64,000 nt of DNA from positions 186,001-250,000 of the forward strand of contig NZ_JAESDI010000003.1 of NCBI RefSeq assembly GCF_019249215.1, given 5' to 3'. This DNA comes from Alteromonas lipotrueae (GTDB taxonomy: Bacteria; Pseudomonadota; Gammaproteobacteria; Enterobacterales; Alteromonadaceae). The position numbers and the translations under genes were made by a program. The notes under the pieces are model-generated. The model was not told the DNA's origin. It worked only from the letters and a program-made list of their open reading frames with translations, and ran no database searches. The first letter of the stretch is position 1, and every line of letters starts with the position of its first letter. Below are positions 49,001 through 58,966 of the stretch, one piece after another.

Positions 49001-50056
49001 ATGGTGTCAGAACAACAAACGACTGAGGAAGCAGGTTTAGCACAAGAGTCTACCGTGCCAAGCCCAGGTAAAATGCTTCAGGAGCGACGGGAATCGCTAG
49101 GGCTAACGCAGCAACAAATCGCTGATAAGCTTTTCTTGAAAGTCTCTCAAATCAATGCCTTGGAAGAAGATGCTGTGGATAAAACCACCTCTATTACTTT
49201 TACAAAAGGCTACGTAAGAAACTACGCGAAACAACTAGGATTAAATGCCGAACACGTTGTTGCTGCCTTTGAGCAATATCATACAAGTGTTGAACCACCG
49301 GCAAAACTACAAAGTTTCTCTCGTCGTGTCGCAAAACAGACACACGACGATCGCTGGATGATGGTTACCTATATTATTTTGTTACTGATAATCGGTGGCA
49401 TTGTTGTGTGGTGGGTTCAGCAACCAAGTGATGAAGCTATCGTTGAAGCGCCTAATCTTGACGAAATTAAAGAAGAAGCTGCTAACACCCCCATCCCCGA
49501 AGCAACTAACCACACCAGTTCAGGTGCGTTAAACAGCGCAAATACTAATACAGCTACTGATACTGGTAGTGCTGCGCTTCCTCAATCTGGTAATGGTAAC
49601 TTCACCAGTAACGGAAACAGCAGCTTTGAACCTTCACCAACCAATAGCCAACCTAATAGCGGTAATACAGATGATGAAAGCTTGCCGTCGTCAGCAGGTA
49701 TTAACGAAAGTAATAACCTGACCGCATTGGTGAGCAATTCAGATTCCGGCGAAATCCGTTTAGGTAGCCAAGTTACTAACAATTCTTCGGACACCGGCAG
49801 TCAAAGTGGGGCAGTGCCCATATCGATGACATTTACCTTCGATGATGATTGTTGGGTGAACATAAAAGACGCAACCGGTGAGGCAATTGCTTACGGTGTT
49901 AAGCAATCTGGCCGTGTTATGGAAATTCAAGGTGTGCCTCCTGTTGCAGTTACACTCGGCAAACCGGATAATGTACGTATATCAGTTAATGGCGACCCCG
50001 TGGATATCACGGCCTTTCAAAATGGCCAGATAGCGCGATTCTCGCTTCCTATGTAG
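49001..50056 (+). CDS. rodZ: Cytoskeletal/cell-shape protein RodZ
   Basis: A 351-residue protein starting at ATG 49001 behind AGGAAG; the frame is open 14 codons further into pilF but without RBS. An N-terminal helix-turn-helix (GKMLQERRESLGLTQQQIADKLFL, about 23-46) is followed by TM 119-139 (WMMVTYIILLLIIGGIVVWWV), a Ser/Asn/Thr-rich linker and the C-terminal beta domain (MTFTFDDDCWVNIKDATGEAIAYGVKQSGRVMEIQGVPPVAVTLG). RodZ links MreB to the envelope. Confidence 0.94.
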   Translation: MVSEQQTTEEAGLAQESTVPSPGKMLQERRESLGLTQQQIADKLFLKVSQINALEEDAVDKTTSITFTKGYVRNYAKQLGLNAEHVVAAFEQYHTSVEPPAKLQSFSRRVAKQTHDDRWMMVTYIILLLIIGGIVVWWVQQPSDEAIVEAPNLDEIKEEAANTPIPEATNHTSSGALNSANTNTATDTGSAALPQSGNGNFTSNGNSSFEPSPTNSQPNSGNTDDESLPSSAGINESNNLTALVSNSDSGEIRLGSQVTNNSSDTGSQSGAVPISMTFTFDDDCWVNIKDATGEAIAYGVKQSGRVMEIQGVPPVAVTLGKPDNVRISVNGDPVDITAFQNGQIARFSLPM

Positions 50057-50064
50057 GTAATTAG

Positions 50065-51183
50065 ATGTTTGCAGAAAGTCCTATCAAACGCAGAAAGTCC
50101 ACGCGTATTAATGTAGGTAATATTCCTATTGGCGATGGTGCGCCCATTGCCGTTCAATCTATGACGAATACGCGTACCACTGACGTGGCTGCCACGGTCG
50201 ATCAAATTAATCGTATTGTCGCTGTAGGAGGTGAGATTGTTCGTGTTTCCGTACCTACCATGGACGCTGCTGAAGCATTCAAAGAGATTCGTAAACAAGT
50301 TAGCACGCCCTTAGTGGCCGATATTCATTTCGACTATCGTATTGCGCTTAAAGTGGCGGAGTACGGTGTTGATTGCTTGCGAATAAACCCAGGTAATATC
50401 GGCAATATGGAGCGTGTACGTTCTGTGGTTGATTGTGCCAAAGACAAGAATATCCCCATTCGTATTGGCGTAAATGGCGGGTCGCTGGAAAAAGACTTAC
50501 AAGAAAAGTATGGCGAACCTACGCCTGAAGCCTTGGTTGAGTCGGCCATGCGACATGTAGATATACTCGATAAGCTTAACTTCGACCAATTCAAAGTGAG
50601 TGTTAAAGCCTCTGATGTGTTTCTGGCGGTGGGGGCTTATCGACTATTAGCTCAGCAAATCGATCAGCCACTTCATTTGGGTATTACTGAAGCGGGCGGT
50701 CAACGTGCCGGTGCAGTAAAAAGCTCTGTTGGTCTAGGTATGCTTTTGGCAGAGGGTATCGGTGATACTATTCGTATTTCACTGGCTGCCGATCCGGTCG
50801 AAGAAATTAAAGTGGGTTTCGACATTTTAAAGTCGCTCCGAATCCGGTCTCGTGGCATTAACTTCATCGCGTGCCCAAGTTGTTCAAGACAAGAGTTCGA
50901 TGTTATCGGTACGGTAAATGCGTTAGAGCAACGCCTTGAAGATATTCTTACGCCTATGGATGTCTCTATTATCGGCTGTGTCGTGAATGGTCCTGGAGAA
51001 GCTGAGGTATCAGACTTAGGCTTAACGGGCGCCAGAAACATGAGCGGGTTATACGAAGATGGTAAACGCGTGAAAGAGCGATTGGCCAATGATGACCTTA
51101 TCGATAAGCTTGAAGCAAGAATTCGTGCCAAGGCAACCCGCATGAGCGAAGCTAACAAAATACAGGTATCGGTGAAAGACTAA
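50065..51183 (+). CDS. ispG: 4-hydroxy-3-methylbut-2-enyl-diphosphate synthase (flavodoxin)
   Basis: A 372-residue MEP-pathway enzyme. It opens [28 protein letters not shown]; the [4Fe-4S] ligands lie in [13 protein letters not shown] and [16 protein letters not shown]. It converts MEcPP to HMBPP for isoprenoid synthesis. Eight bp after rodZ and 77 bp before hisS. Confidence 0.97.
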   Translation: MFAESPIKRRKSTRINVGNIPIGDGAPIAVQSMTNTRTTDVAATVDQINRIVAVGGEIVRVSVPTMDAAEAFKEIRKQVSTPLVADIHFDYRIALKVAEYGVDCLRINPGNIGNMERVRSVVDCAKDKNIPIRIGVNGGSLEKDLQEKYGEPTPEALVESAMRHVDILDKLNFDQFKVSVKASDVFLAVGAYRLLAQQIDQPLHLGITEAGGQRAGAVKSSVGLGMLLAEGIGDTIRISLAADPVEEIKVGFDILKSLRIRSRGINFIACPSCSRQEFDVIGTVNALEQRLEDILTPMDVSIIGCVVNGPGEAEVSDLGLTGARNMSGLYEDGKRVKERLANDDLIDKLEARIRAKATRMSEANKIQVSVKD

Positions 51184-51193
51184 GCCTGTACGA

Positions 51194-51232
51194 TTGTTGT
51201 TTATCTTCAAAGCCCCTATAATGCGGGGCTTT
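51194..51232 (+). promoter_or_regulatory. hisS promoter embedded in a stem-loop
   Basis: TTGTTG (51194-51199), a 17-bp spacer and a perfect TATAAT (51217-51222) form a promoter. Its -10 is the loop of an inverted repeat AAGCCCC/GGGGCTT (51210-51216/51225-51231) followed by TT, which could also act as a weak terminator for ispG transcripts. Confidence 0.6.
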
Positions 51233-51260
51233 TCACTATTTAGCAGTATGAGAATTTCAC

Positions 51261-52541
51261 GTGGCTAAGACTATTCAGGCAATTCGCGGAATGAATGATT
51301 GCCTGCCGGAAGTATCCGGTACATGGCAGAAAGTAGAATCTGTACTCCGTCAAGTGGTGGCCAGCTATGGCTATCAAGAAATTCGCACGCCTATTGTAGA
51401 GAGTACCGACTTGTTCAAACGCTCTATTGGCGAAGTGACCGACATTGTCGAAAAGGAAATGTATACCTTTGAAGACAGAAACGGCGACAGTTTAACACTT
51501 CGCCCTGAAGGTACTGCCAGCACGGTGCGTGCCGGTAATGAGCATGGCTTGTTGTATAACCAACAGCAGCGCTTGTGGTATATGGGGCCAATGTTCCGCC
51601 ACGAACGTCCGCAAAAAGGGCGTTATCGCCAATTCCACCAGTTCGGTGTTGAAACCTACGGCCTAGATGGGCCTGATATCGACTTGGAAGTGATTTTATT
51701 AAGCGCTCGACTATGGAAAGCGTTTGGTATTGAAAAGCACGTTACCTTGCAAATTAACTCATTAGGTTCAAACGAAGCCCGTCAGGCCTACCGTGAAACT
51801 TTAATTAGCTATTTGAAAGAACGCGCAGATAAGCTTGATGAAGAATCGCTTCGCCGGTTAGAGTCAAATCCACTTCGTGTACTTGATAGCAAGAACCCGA
51901 ATGTGCAAGCAGCCATTGCTGATGCGCCATCATTGCTAGATCACTTAGATGAAGAATCTAAAACCCATTTCGATAACTTATGCGAACGCTTAACACAAGC
52001 AGGTATTGCATTTGAAATCAACCCACGCTTAGTGCGCGGGCTAGATTATTATAATCGCACCGTTTTTGAGTGGGTAACCGAAAGCTTAGGTTCACAAGGT
52101 ACAGTCTGTGCGGGCGGCCGATATGATGGTTTGGTAGAACAGCTAGGCGGAAAAGCTACACCTGCGGTAGGTTTTGCCATGGGTATGGAACGTTTAGTAC
52201 TTTTACTTACCACGTTAAGTGAAGATGCACTAGATTCTAGCAGTGCTGATGTGTATGTTACCGCGATGGGCGATGATGCTCAGGCTTATGCCTTAGAAGT
52301 ATCAGAACACCTTCGTGATACATTGCCTAGTGTGCGGGTGATGATGCACTGTGGCGGCGGAAACTTTAAAAAACAATTAAAACGCGCTGACAAAACAGGG
52401 GCAAGTTTTGCCTTGTTGTTAGGGTCACAAGAAATGCAATCACGTGAAGTGGCAGTAAAGCCGTTACGTGATGGTCAAGAGCAACAGACAATCGCTTTTG
52501 ATGCGTTGTCGAGCACCATTGCCGACCTGCTGAACGCATAA
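51261..52541 (+). CDS. hisS: Histidine-tRNA ligase
   Basis: A 426-residue class II synthetase starting at GTG 51261. It opens [15 protein letters not shown]; motif 2 in [20 protein letters not shown], histidine A motif in [13 protein letters not shown], and motif 3 in [15 protein letters not shown]. It charges tRNA-His in the cytoplasm. yfgM follows after 12 bp. Confidence 0.97.
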   Translation: MAKTIQAIRGMNDCLPEVSGTWQKVESVLRQVVASYGYQEIRTPIVESTDLFKRSIGEVTDIVEKEMYTFEDRNGDSLTLRPEGTASTVRAGNEHGLLYNQQQRLWYMGPMFRHERPQKGRYRQFHQFGVETYGLDGPDIDLEVILLSARLWKAFGIEKHVTLQINSLGSNEARQAYRETLISYLKERADKLDEESLRRLESNPLRVLDSKNPNVQAAIADAPSLLDHLDEESKTHFDNLCERLTQAGIAFEINPRLVRGLDYYNRTVFEWVTESLGSQGTVCAGGRYDGLVEQLGGKATPAVGFAMGMERLVLLLTTLSEDALDSSSADVYVTAMGDDAQAYALEVSEHLRDTLPSVRVMMHCGGGNFKKQLKRADKTGASFALLLGSQEMQSREVAVKPLRDGQEQQTIAFDALSSTIADLLNA

Positions 52542-52553
52542 TAAGAGGAAATC

Positions 52554-53174
52554 ATGGAACAATTCGCAACAGAAGACCAACAAGTAGAAGCGATTAAACG
52601 CTTTTGGAAAGAGCACGGTACCGCCATTATTGTAGGTGCAGCATTGGGGTTAGGTGGACTTTGGGGCTGGCGTTACTACTCTGATACGCAGATGGCAACC
52701 AAAGAAGCGGCATCAGTAGAATACCAAAATGCAGTGGAAACCTATGGTGAAGAAGGTAGCGCAGATAAAATTACCGCCTTTATTAATGCAAACGAAGACT
52801 CAGGCTACGCCAGTATTGCTAGCCTCTTGGCAGCCAAACAAGCAGTAGATGCTGGTGAGTTTGACGCTGCAGCATCACACCTAAACCGTGTGGTTACCTT
52901 TGCTGAAAATGAAGAATTAAAAGCGCTAGCCGCTATTCGTTTAACTCGAGTTCAAATTGAAATGAACCAGCTAGACGCAGCGTTGTCTACGCTAGGCAAT
53001 ATTACGAACGAAGCATTTGCTGCTGAAGTATCTGAACTGAAAGGTGATGTATATCAGCAACAAAGCAAATTTGATGATGCTCGTTTAGCCTACTCAGGTG
53101 CGCTAGAAAAAAATGCCAACAACCCGTTATTGCAAATGAAGTTAGACAACTTAGCCGTTGCTGCGGGCCAATAA
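52554..53174 (+). CDS. yfgM: SecYEG-associated periplasmic chaperone partner YfgM
   Basis: A 206-residue protein. It opens FATEDQQVEAIKRFWKEHG and has a single TM helix at about 23-40 (TAIIVGAALGLGGLWGWRY), then a periplasmic TPR-like helical domain (EYQNAVETYGEE, AASHLNRVVTFAENEELKALAAIRLTRVQIE). YfgM works beside PpiD at the Sec translocon. Conserved position between hisS and bamB. Confidence 0.94.
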   Translation: MEQFATEDQQVEAIKRFWKEHGTAIIVGAALGLGGLWGWRYYSDTQMATKEAASVEYQNAVETYGEEGSADKITAFINANEDSGYASIASLLAAKQAVDAGEFDAAASHLNRVVTFAENEELKALAAIRLTRVQIEMNQLDAALSTLGNITNEAFAAEVSELKGDVYQQQSKFDDARLAYSGALEKNANNPLLQMKLDNLAVAAGQ

Positions 53175-53205
53175 GCTGGTACATAAAAATAAAGAGGTAA
53201 GCAAT

Positions 53206-54462
53206 TTGTTTCACAATACGTGTGGCCGTAAGGGCCGATTTGCTCGGGCGATGGGCATGGCATTGGCCATCTCTGTAACGCTTTCCGGTTGTTCTACCGT
53301 CTCTGATTGGTTTGCAGATGAAGAAGAGCTAGAAATTCGCCGTTTGAAACCAATCGAAGCGAAGTTTACGCCGTCAGTAAAATGGGACAGAGACATCGGC
53401 GACGGTGTCGATCATTACTTCTCTCGCCTTCGCCCAGTGTATGCTTACGAAAACCTTTATGCCGCTGATCGCCATGGCAGCGTTGTCGCTATGAACCCAG
53501 AGAACGGTGATGTTTTATGGGAACGTGACTTCGCCGTATTTGAAGGTGACGGCTGGTGGGACTCCATTGCTCGCCTTTGGCGTAGTGGAGCAAGTGCGCG
53601 TATTGGCGGAATATCCGTTGCCGACAGATTGTTGTTTGTAGGCACAGAAAATGGCGTTGTAATGGCACTTGACTACGAAACAGGCGAAACCAAGTGGGAA
53701 GCGTCTATTCCTGGCGAAGTCTTAGCAGCGCCTTCTGCAGACGAAGGTATTTTAGTTGTTAACACGGGTGCGGGCACCTTGTTTGGTTTTGATACTCGTA
53801 CTGGCGAGCAACTATGGAGACATGAAGGTGATACACCTCCATTAACCCTTCGTGGTATTTCGGGCCCAGTGGCGGCAAACGGCGGCGCCTTAATTGGAAC
53901 GCCTACCGGTAAGTTGCAAGTTAACCTACTCGATTCAGGTATTCTTGCTTGGGAAACGGTCATTGCCACGCCAACGGGCGCGACAGAGTTAGAACGTATT
54001 GTTGACCTTGATACCACACCTGTGCTTTTTGGTGGCACCATTTACACGGTTTCCTACAATGGCACACTGGCAGCAGTAGAGTTGCGCAGTGGTCGTATTA
54101 TTTGGAAGCGTGAGTACGGCTCGTATCGCAACCTGAGTATAGAAGGTAACAGTATTTTTGTTGTAGATAACAACTCCAATATTTACGCACTAGACAGACG
54201 AAACGGTGTAGAACTTTGGTCACAAGGTGGCTTGAAGTCTCGTTCTGTTACTGCGGCAACGCCAGTGGGTGAACATATTGTTGTGGGTGACAACTGGGGC
54301 TTCGTTCATTGGATTGAACAAGAAACTGGCCAAATAGTGGCTCGCGTCGATGTAGGCGGCGATGATGAAGACGATGCTATATACGATGCACCATTAAACG
54401 TTGACGGTGTGGTAGTAACCATGACCCGTAACGGCGTAGTGGCAGCCATTTCTACGTTATAG
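53206..54462 (+). CDS. bamB: Outer-membrane assembly lipoprotein BamB
   Basis: About 418 residues from TTG 53206, chosen because AGAGG sits upstream and the frame before it lies inside yfgM. A later ATG at 53251 would still leave a signal peptide. Lipobox TLSGC, then an eight-bladed PQQ-type beta-propeller with repeated segments like GDVLWERDF, GETKWEASIPGEV, GEQLWRHEGD, GIIIWKREYGS and GVELWSQGG. BamB joins BamA in outer-membrane protein insertion. Confidence 0.92.
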   Translation: MFHNTCGRKGRFARAMGMALAISVTLSGCSTVSDWFADEEELEIRRLKPIEAKFTPSVKWDRDIGDGVDHYFSRLRPVYAYENLYAADRHGSVVAMNPENGDVLWERDFAVFEGDGWWDSIARLWRSGASARIGGISVADRLLFVGTENGVVMALDYETGETKWEASIPGEVLAAPSADEGILVVNTGAGTLFGFDTRTGEQLWRHEGDTPPLTLRGISGPVAANGGALIGTPTGKLQVNLLDSGILAWETVIATPTGATELERIVDLDTTPVLFGGTIYTVSYNGTLAAVELRSGRIIWKREYGSYRNLSIEGNSIFVVDNNSNIYALDRRNGVELWSQGGLKSRSVTAATPVGEHIVVGDNWGFVHWIEQETGQIVARVDVGGDDEDDAIYDAPLNVDGVVVTMTRNGVVAAISTL

Positions 54463-54514
54463 CCTGTTCAACAACATAATTTGTTGGATTGTTGGCCTAA
54501 TATCTTCTGTTAGG

Positions 54515-54543
54515 CTGACGCATCATACCTAAACAGGTATAAT
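54515..54543 (+). promoter_or_regulatory. Probable der promoter
   Basis: CTGACG (54515-54520), a 17-bp spacer and a perfect TATAAT (54538-54543). The spacer and -10 also contain a small dyad ATACCT-AAAC-AGGTAT. Transcription would start near 54550, upstream of a terminator. Confidence 0.5.
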
Positions 54544-54559
54544 GCCCAATCACACTCTG

Positions 54560-54600
54560 ACCGCAAGTAAGCTATGCTTACTTGCGGTTTGTGTTTTTTA
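54560..54600 (+). terminator. Rho-independent terminator between bamB and der
   Basis: A 13-bp stem ACCGCAAGTAAGC/GCTTACTTGCGGT with a 3-nt TAT loop is followed by TTGTGTTTTTT. It ends the bamB transcript, but it lies after the TATAAT promoter above, so it may also act as an attenuator in the der leader. Confidence 0.85.
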
Positions 54601-54625
54601 GCTTTTTTCCTTTAGGATTTGATAC

Positions 54626-56071
54626 ATGTTGCCCGTTGTTGCTTTGGTAGGCCGCCCTAATGTGGGTAAGTCCACCTTGTTTAATCGTTTAACTAATACA
54701 CGTGATGCGCTGGTCGCTGATTATCCAGGGCTTACCCGTGACCGCAAGTACGGTCAGGCTAAGTTTGAGCAGCGCCAATTCATCGTGGTGGATACCGGTG
54801 GTATCACGGGTGACGAAGAAGGTATTGATGCTGAAATGGCGCAGCAGTCTCTTTTAGCCATTGAAGAAGCCGATGTAGTATTACTACTTGTTGATGCCAG
54901 AGCAGGTTTATTGCCGGCAGACCAAGGTATTGCTGAACACATTCGCCGCCTTAACAAGCAAGTTTTTGTCGTCGCGAATAAAGTTGACGGCATTGATGGC
55001 GATAGCGAAAGCGCAGACTTTTACGCGCTGGGTTTAGGCACCGTTAAACAAATCGCCGCGGCCCACGGGCGTGGCGTAAGCCAATTACTGCAAGATGCGT
55101 TAGTGCCACTTGAAGCCTCTTTTCCTGACATGCGCATTGTTGAGGAAACGCAAGAAGAAGAGCTTGATGCGGAAGCGCAACTTAAGCGCCTTCAAGACCA
55201 GCCTATTAAACTGGCCATAGTTGGAAAGCCTAACGTGGGTAAATCTACGTTAACTAATCGAATTTTGGGTGAAGAACGGGTTGTAGTTTATGACCTTCCA
55301 GGCACGACCCGCGATAGCGTTTTCATTCCGATGGAACGTGACGAGCGTGAATATATTCTTATCGATACCGCAGGAGTTCGTAAACGCAGAAAAGTGAATG
55401 AGGCGGTTGAAAAGTTCTCTATTGTTAAAACTTTGCAAGCGATTGACGAAGCAAACGTCGTGCTGATGGTTATTGATGCTCGTGAGGGTATAACCGATCA
55501 AGACTTAAGCTTACTGGGCTTTGTGTTAAATTCCGGCCGCTCACTGGTGATTGCTGTGAATAAGTGGGACGGATTGAGCACAGATATTAAAAACGATATA
55601 AAACGCGAACTCGATCGCCGTCTTGGTTTTATTGACTTTGCACGTTTACACTTTATATCTGCAACGCACGGTACCGGTGTAGGTAATTTATTTGAGTCAG
55701 TACAAGAAGCTTACCTAAGCGCCACTAAGCGTATTAATACCTCCATGCTTACGCAGATTATGGAAATGGCTCAAGATGACCATCAACCGCCGCTAGTGCG
55801 CGGTCGTCGGGTCAAAATGAAATATGCCCATGCTGGAGGTTATAACCCGCCGGTGATTGTTATTCACGGTAACCAAGTTGACGATTTACCTACGTCGTAC
55901 AAGCGCTTCTTGATGAACTACTTCCGTAAAGCGCTTCAGGTGATGGGCACGCCTATACGCATCGAATTTAGGGAAGGGGCGAACCCGTTTGAAGGCAAAA
56001 AGAATAAGCTCACTCTTACTCAAGAACGTAAACGTAAGCGTTTACTGTCTTATCATAGTAAGAAGAAGTAG
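54626..56071 (+). CDS. der: Ribosome-assembly GTPase Der (EngA)
   Basis: A 481-residue protein with two GTPase domains. P-loops are GRPNVGKS at 9-16 and GKPNVGKS at 200-207; DTGG, NKVD and DTAG, NKWD motifs complete each G domain. A C-terminal KH-like domain and a basic tail follow ([15 protein letters not shown]). Der is essential for 50S subunit maturation. Confidence 0.97.
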   Translation: MLPVVALVGRPNVGKSTLFNRLTNTRDALVADYPGLTRDRKYGQAKFEQRQFIVVDTGGITGDEEGIDAEMAQQSLLAIEEADVVLLLVDARAGLLPADQGIAEHIRRLNKQVFVVANKVDGIDGDSESADFYALGLGTVKQIAAAHGRGVSQLLQDALVPLEASFPDMRIVEETQEEELDAEAQLKRLQDQPIKLAIVGKPNVGKSTLTNRILGEERVVVYDLPGTTRDSVFIPMERDEREYILIDTAGVRKRRKVNEAVEKFSIVKTLQAIDEANVVLMVIDAREGITDQDLSLLGFVLNSGRSLVIAVNKWDGLSTDIKNDIKRELDRRLGFIDFARLHFISATHGTGVGNLFESVQEAYLSATKRINTSMLTQIMEMAQDDHQPPLVRGRRVKMKYAHAGGYNPPVIVIHGNQVDDLPTSYKRFLMNYFRKALQVMGTPIRIEFREGANPFEGKKNKLTLTQERKRKRLLSYHSKKK

Positions 56072-56154
56072 CCGAACGTTGATACAAGTTCGGTAACTAA
56101 GCGTTTTGGATAATGGCGACATGCGGGTTTTGAAACGTTACTATTCCAAACATA

Positions 56155-56194
56155 TAAAAAAGGTCGGCGCTATTATTAGCACCGACCTTTTTTG
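56155..56194 (+). terminator. Bidirectional terminator after der
   Basis: AAAAAAGGTCGG/CCGACCTTTTTT arms with an inner GCTA/TAGC stem, between the convergent der and the minus-strand exported-protein gene. T tracts on both strands. Confidence 0.9.
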
Positions 56195-56321
56195 TTTTAA
56201 GTGAAGGTAGAGTGCATTTATTTATGTTTCGCTAAGCGCTTTTAAAGGGCTGATCACAACAGTCTGTCTATAAGGTGCTTTGCATAATGAAGGCTTCACG
56301 CTGCACTATTGCTGGTGTTTT

Positions 56322-57500
56322 CTACTTCAGCATGGCGCGAACTTGCTGCATAAGCATAGATTCTTCTGGCACTGAGATATGCGCAATGAGTTCATTTGCT
56401 AAGTCGTCGGAGAAGTCACTAGGGAAGGTGGTAGCCACTTTCACTATTTTATCATTGCGCGTAAACACATAGGTGGTCGCGAAGATAGGATCGTCTACTG
56501 GCGAGTCAGCTTTAAGGGCTAGTCGCCATCCATTAGCAAGCCCCTTCACATTAAAAGGCGATATTGGTTGGGGTTGAGATAAGGTTAAATTGCGCGCGCT
56601 GGCAACGTGGTCAGCTTTATTCCAGTCTTCATCTAATTGTTGATGAAGTAAAGCGTCTGTGCGGGCTGAGTTTTCAGTATTGATAGTGTTCACCGTATTC
56701 GCTTTATTACTTTGCGCGTTCGTGTCTAGTTTCGCCAAAATGGGATAAACCGTTACATCAACTAACGCATCTTCAAAAGAAGGATGGGTATACCTTGTAA
56801 TTGAGCCTTTGAAGGGGTCTGGGTACAGCTGAGTATCAAGTCTGGTGAAATCACCCAAAGACTCCGGCACACTTAGATGGTTGCCGTAATCGCTCGCGTT
56901 TAACGCATGATATAAAAACTTTGGGGTGAACAGTTCGCTTTCGATAACATGCTTATACCACGATAGTAGCGGTTCTATGGCTTTCTCTGTTGGCGTTTCA
57001 TTGCTATTCACTTGACTGGTAATAACCAAAGAATCAATCTCTATTCCTCGCCATTGCAGCGTTAATTCAGTGAAGTGCCTTTCTTCGCTAGGTTTTTCAC
57101 TTAGCGCTTCACTTATACTGGAAGTTTCATCTTGTTTAGCCACGTTAGCAATCAGCAGTTCATAGTCTGAGTCATTACCGAAAGGTTTAATCTCAGTGAA
57201 CCAAGATGTTGCTATCAGTGAAGAGATAAATGCTTCTGGGGTAATGGTATCTTCAATACACCCCTGTGTGGCCTCTGTATCGCCACAGGTATCCAAAAGG
57301 GTTTCACTGGGGTAAGTAGAAAACACCGCCAGAGAAATTACTATTGTAGGAGCTTCAGGTACAGGTGCCGATAAAGATGACGTTTCGGGCAACACCGGTA
57401 ACTCAGGCAATCCCGCCTGTTGCTGACCATAAACTGCCGGTGCGCATAAAGAGGCTAGAGCAAGTAGCAACCAGCCTGAACGCGAAGAAATAGGAAACAA
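56322..57500 (-). CDS. Unrecognised exported protein, co-directional with xseA
   Basis: A 392-residue protein starting at TTG 57500 behind AAAGGTTGG. A signal peptide (residues 9-26, cleavage near VYG-QQ) is followed by a Pro-rich stretch LPELPVLPETSSLSAPVPEAP, then a mixed domain with two Cys about 9 residues apart (LLDTCGDTEATQGCIED) likely to form a disulfide. The middle is Ser/Thr/Asn-rich and the C-terminus has VKVATTFPSDFSDDLANELIAHI. I do not recognise the family. It lies 10 bp after xseA and should be co-transcribed with it. It is probably periplasmic. Confidence 0.7.
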   Translation of the reverse strand: MFPISSRSGWLLLALASLCAPAVYGQQQAGLPELPVLPETSSLSAPVPEAPTIVISLAVFSTYPSETLLDTCGDTEATQGCIEDTITPEAFISSLIATSWFTEIKPFGNDSDYELLIANVAKQDETSSISEALSEKPSEERHFTELTLQWRGIEIDSLVITSQVNSNETPTEKAIEPLLSWYKHVIESELFTPKFLYHALNASDYGNHLSVPESLGDFTRLDTQLYPDPFKGSITRYTHPSFEDALVDVTVYPILAKLDTNAQSNKANTVNTINTENSARTDALLHQQLDEDWNKADHVASARNLTLSQPQPISPFNVKGLANGWRLALKADSPVDDPIFATTYVFTRNDKIVKVATTFPSDFSDDLANELIAHISVPEESMLMQQVRAMLK

Positions 57501-57510
57501 AGGCCAACCT

Positions 57511-58866
57511 TTATTGATGACGACGAATTTCCACTATTTTACTGGTTATTTCACCATCAGTCACTCGAGACATAAGTATATCGTTTTCTTTGACGGTATT
57601 TACAGAGGTAACTGCCTCTCCACTTGACATAGTAATACTGTAGCCTCGCGACAATGTAGAAAGCGGGCTAACCGACTGCAATAAACCCACTTTTGCAGCA
57701 AATGCCTGTTGTTTACTATTTACTAACTGCTTCATGTTGTTACATAGCGCTTTATGGGTTTGTATCATGTGCGCTTTAGCTTGATTCACTCGCTCCGTTG
57801 GGTTTTGTCGCGCAAAGCGATTATCGACATACTCAAACCGTTTATTTTCGATAGCGAGTTTATTGTTAATAGCATGGCTTAAACGCAATTGTAGTCTGTC
57901 GAGGGCTTGCCACTGATTTTGTATTTTGCTTTGCGGATGTACTGACTGTAAACGTTGGTGCTGAAGTTTATGTTGCTGAGCTAAATGACTAAGTTTTTGC
58001 AGCATAGCACGGGTTAAGCGTTGCTTATATTGAACAAAGCCCTCACTGAGCGCGTTCGTGTCTTGGCTCAATATTTCCGCGGCCGCCGAAGGGGTAGGGG
58101 CGCGTAAATCGGCAACAAAATCAGCAATAGTAAAATCAACTTCATGCCCAACGGCGCTGATTAACGGTAGTTGCGACTCGGCAATTTCTCTAGCAAGGTT
58201 TTCATTGTTAAAACACCATAAATCTTCTAACGAGCCACCACCACGGGTTAGCAAAAGTGCATCTACTTCATTTCGTTTATTCGCAGTGCGAAGGGCGTTA
58301 ATAAGCTGATTAGGCGCGGTTTCACCTTGCACCATAGAAGGGTAAACAATGACTTCAGTTTGTGGGCTACGGCGTTTCAATACACTAAGTACGTCATGCA
58401 GTGCTGCGCCTGTTGAAGAGGTAATAACACCAATACGATTGATAACCTCAGGCATTGGGCGCTTACGTTCGATACTGAACAAACCATCAGCGTTGAGTTT
58501 TGCTTTTAACGCTTCATAGGCTTGCTGCAGGGCACCTTCGCCATCGCTCTCCATATGCTCTATTACAAGCTGGTAGTCGCCACGTGCTTCGTAAATACCT
58601 ACCGATGCCCTTACAAGCACCTTATCGCCTTCTTTAGGGCGCTGTTTCACAGCGCGGTTTGTATTTTTAAACATGGCAGCGCGCACTTGTGCCTTGTTAT
58701 CTTTTAACGTGAAATACCAATGACCGGAAGCGGCACTCACAAAATTAGATATTTCAGCGGATAACCATATAAGTCCCACTTCGCTTTCAAGCACGGTTCG
58801 AGCGAGCCGATTTAGCTTAGTAACTGTTAAAATTTGTCGCGATGTAGAGGGTGAAGATGTAAACAT
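57511..58866 (-). CDS. xseA: Exodeoxyribonuclease VII large subunit
   Basis: A 451-residue protein. The N-terminal OB-fold (VLESEVGLIWLSAEISNFVSAASGHWYFTLKDNKAQVRAAMF) and the catalytic domain with GVITSSTGAALHDVLSVLKRR, LLTRGGGSLEDLWCFN and SAVGHEVDFTIADFVADLRAPTPSAAAE are diagnostic. A coiled-coil C-terminal part follows. With XseB it degrades single-stranded DNA. It diverges from guaB over 100 bp, as in other gammaproteobacteria. Confidence 0.96.
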   Translation of the reverse strand: MFTSSPSTSRQILTVTKLNRLARTVLESEVGLIWLSAEISNFVSAASGHWYFTLKDNKAQVRAAMFKNTNRAVKQRPKEGDKVLVRASVGIYEARGDYQLVIEHMESDGEGALQQAYEALKAKLNADGLFSIERKRPMPEVINRIGVITSSTGAALHDVLSVLKRRSPQTEVIVYPSMVQGETAPNQLINALRTANKRNEVDALLLTRGGGSLEDLWCFNNENLAREIAESQLPLISAVGHEVDFTIADFVADLRAPTPSAAAEILSQDTNALSEGFVQYKQRLTRAMLQKLSHLAQQHKLQHQRLQSVHPQSKIQNQWQALDRLQLRLSHAINNKLAIENKRFEYVDNRFARQNPTERVNQAKAHMIQTHKALCNNMKQLVNSKQQAFAAKVGLLQSVSPLSTLSRGYSITMSSGEAVTSVNTVKENDILMSRVTDGEITSKIVEIRRHQ

Positions 58867-58898
58867 AAGAAAAAATCGTCTGGTTTAATAAAATAGAG

Positions 58899-58927
58899 TT
58901 TACCTGAAATCTAAAAAACACTACAAT
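58899..58927 (+). promoter_or_regulatory. guaB promoter
   Basis: TTTACC (58899-58904), a 17-bp spacer and TACAAT (58922-58927), 40 bp before the guaB start. An inverted repeat ATTGC-GCC-GCAAT (58926-58938) covers the predicted start site and may be an operator. Confidence 0.5.
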
Positions 58928-58966
58928 TGCGCCGCAATTAACCCTCAACTGAATAGGTGTTGTTGC

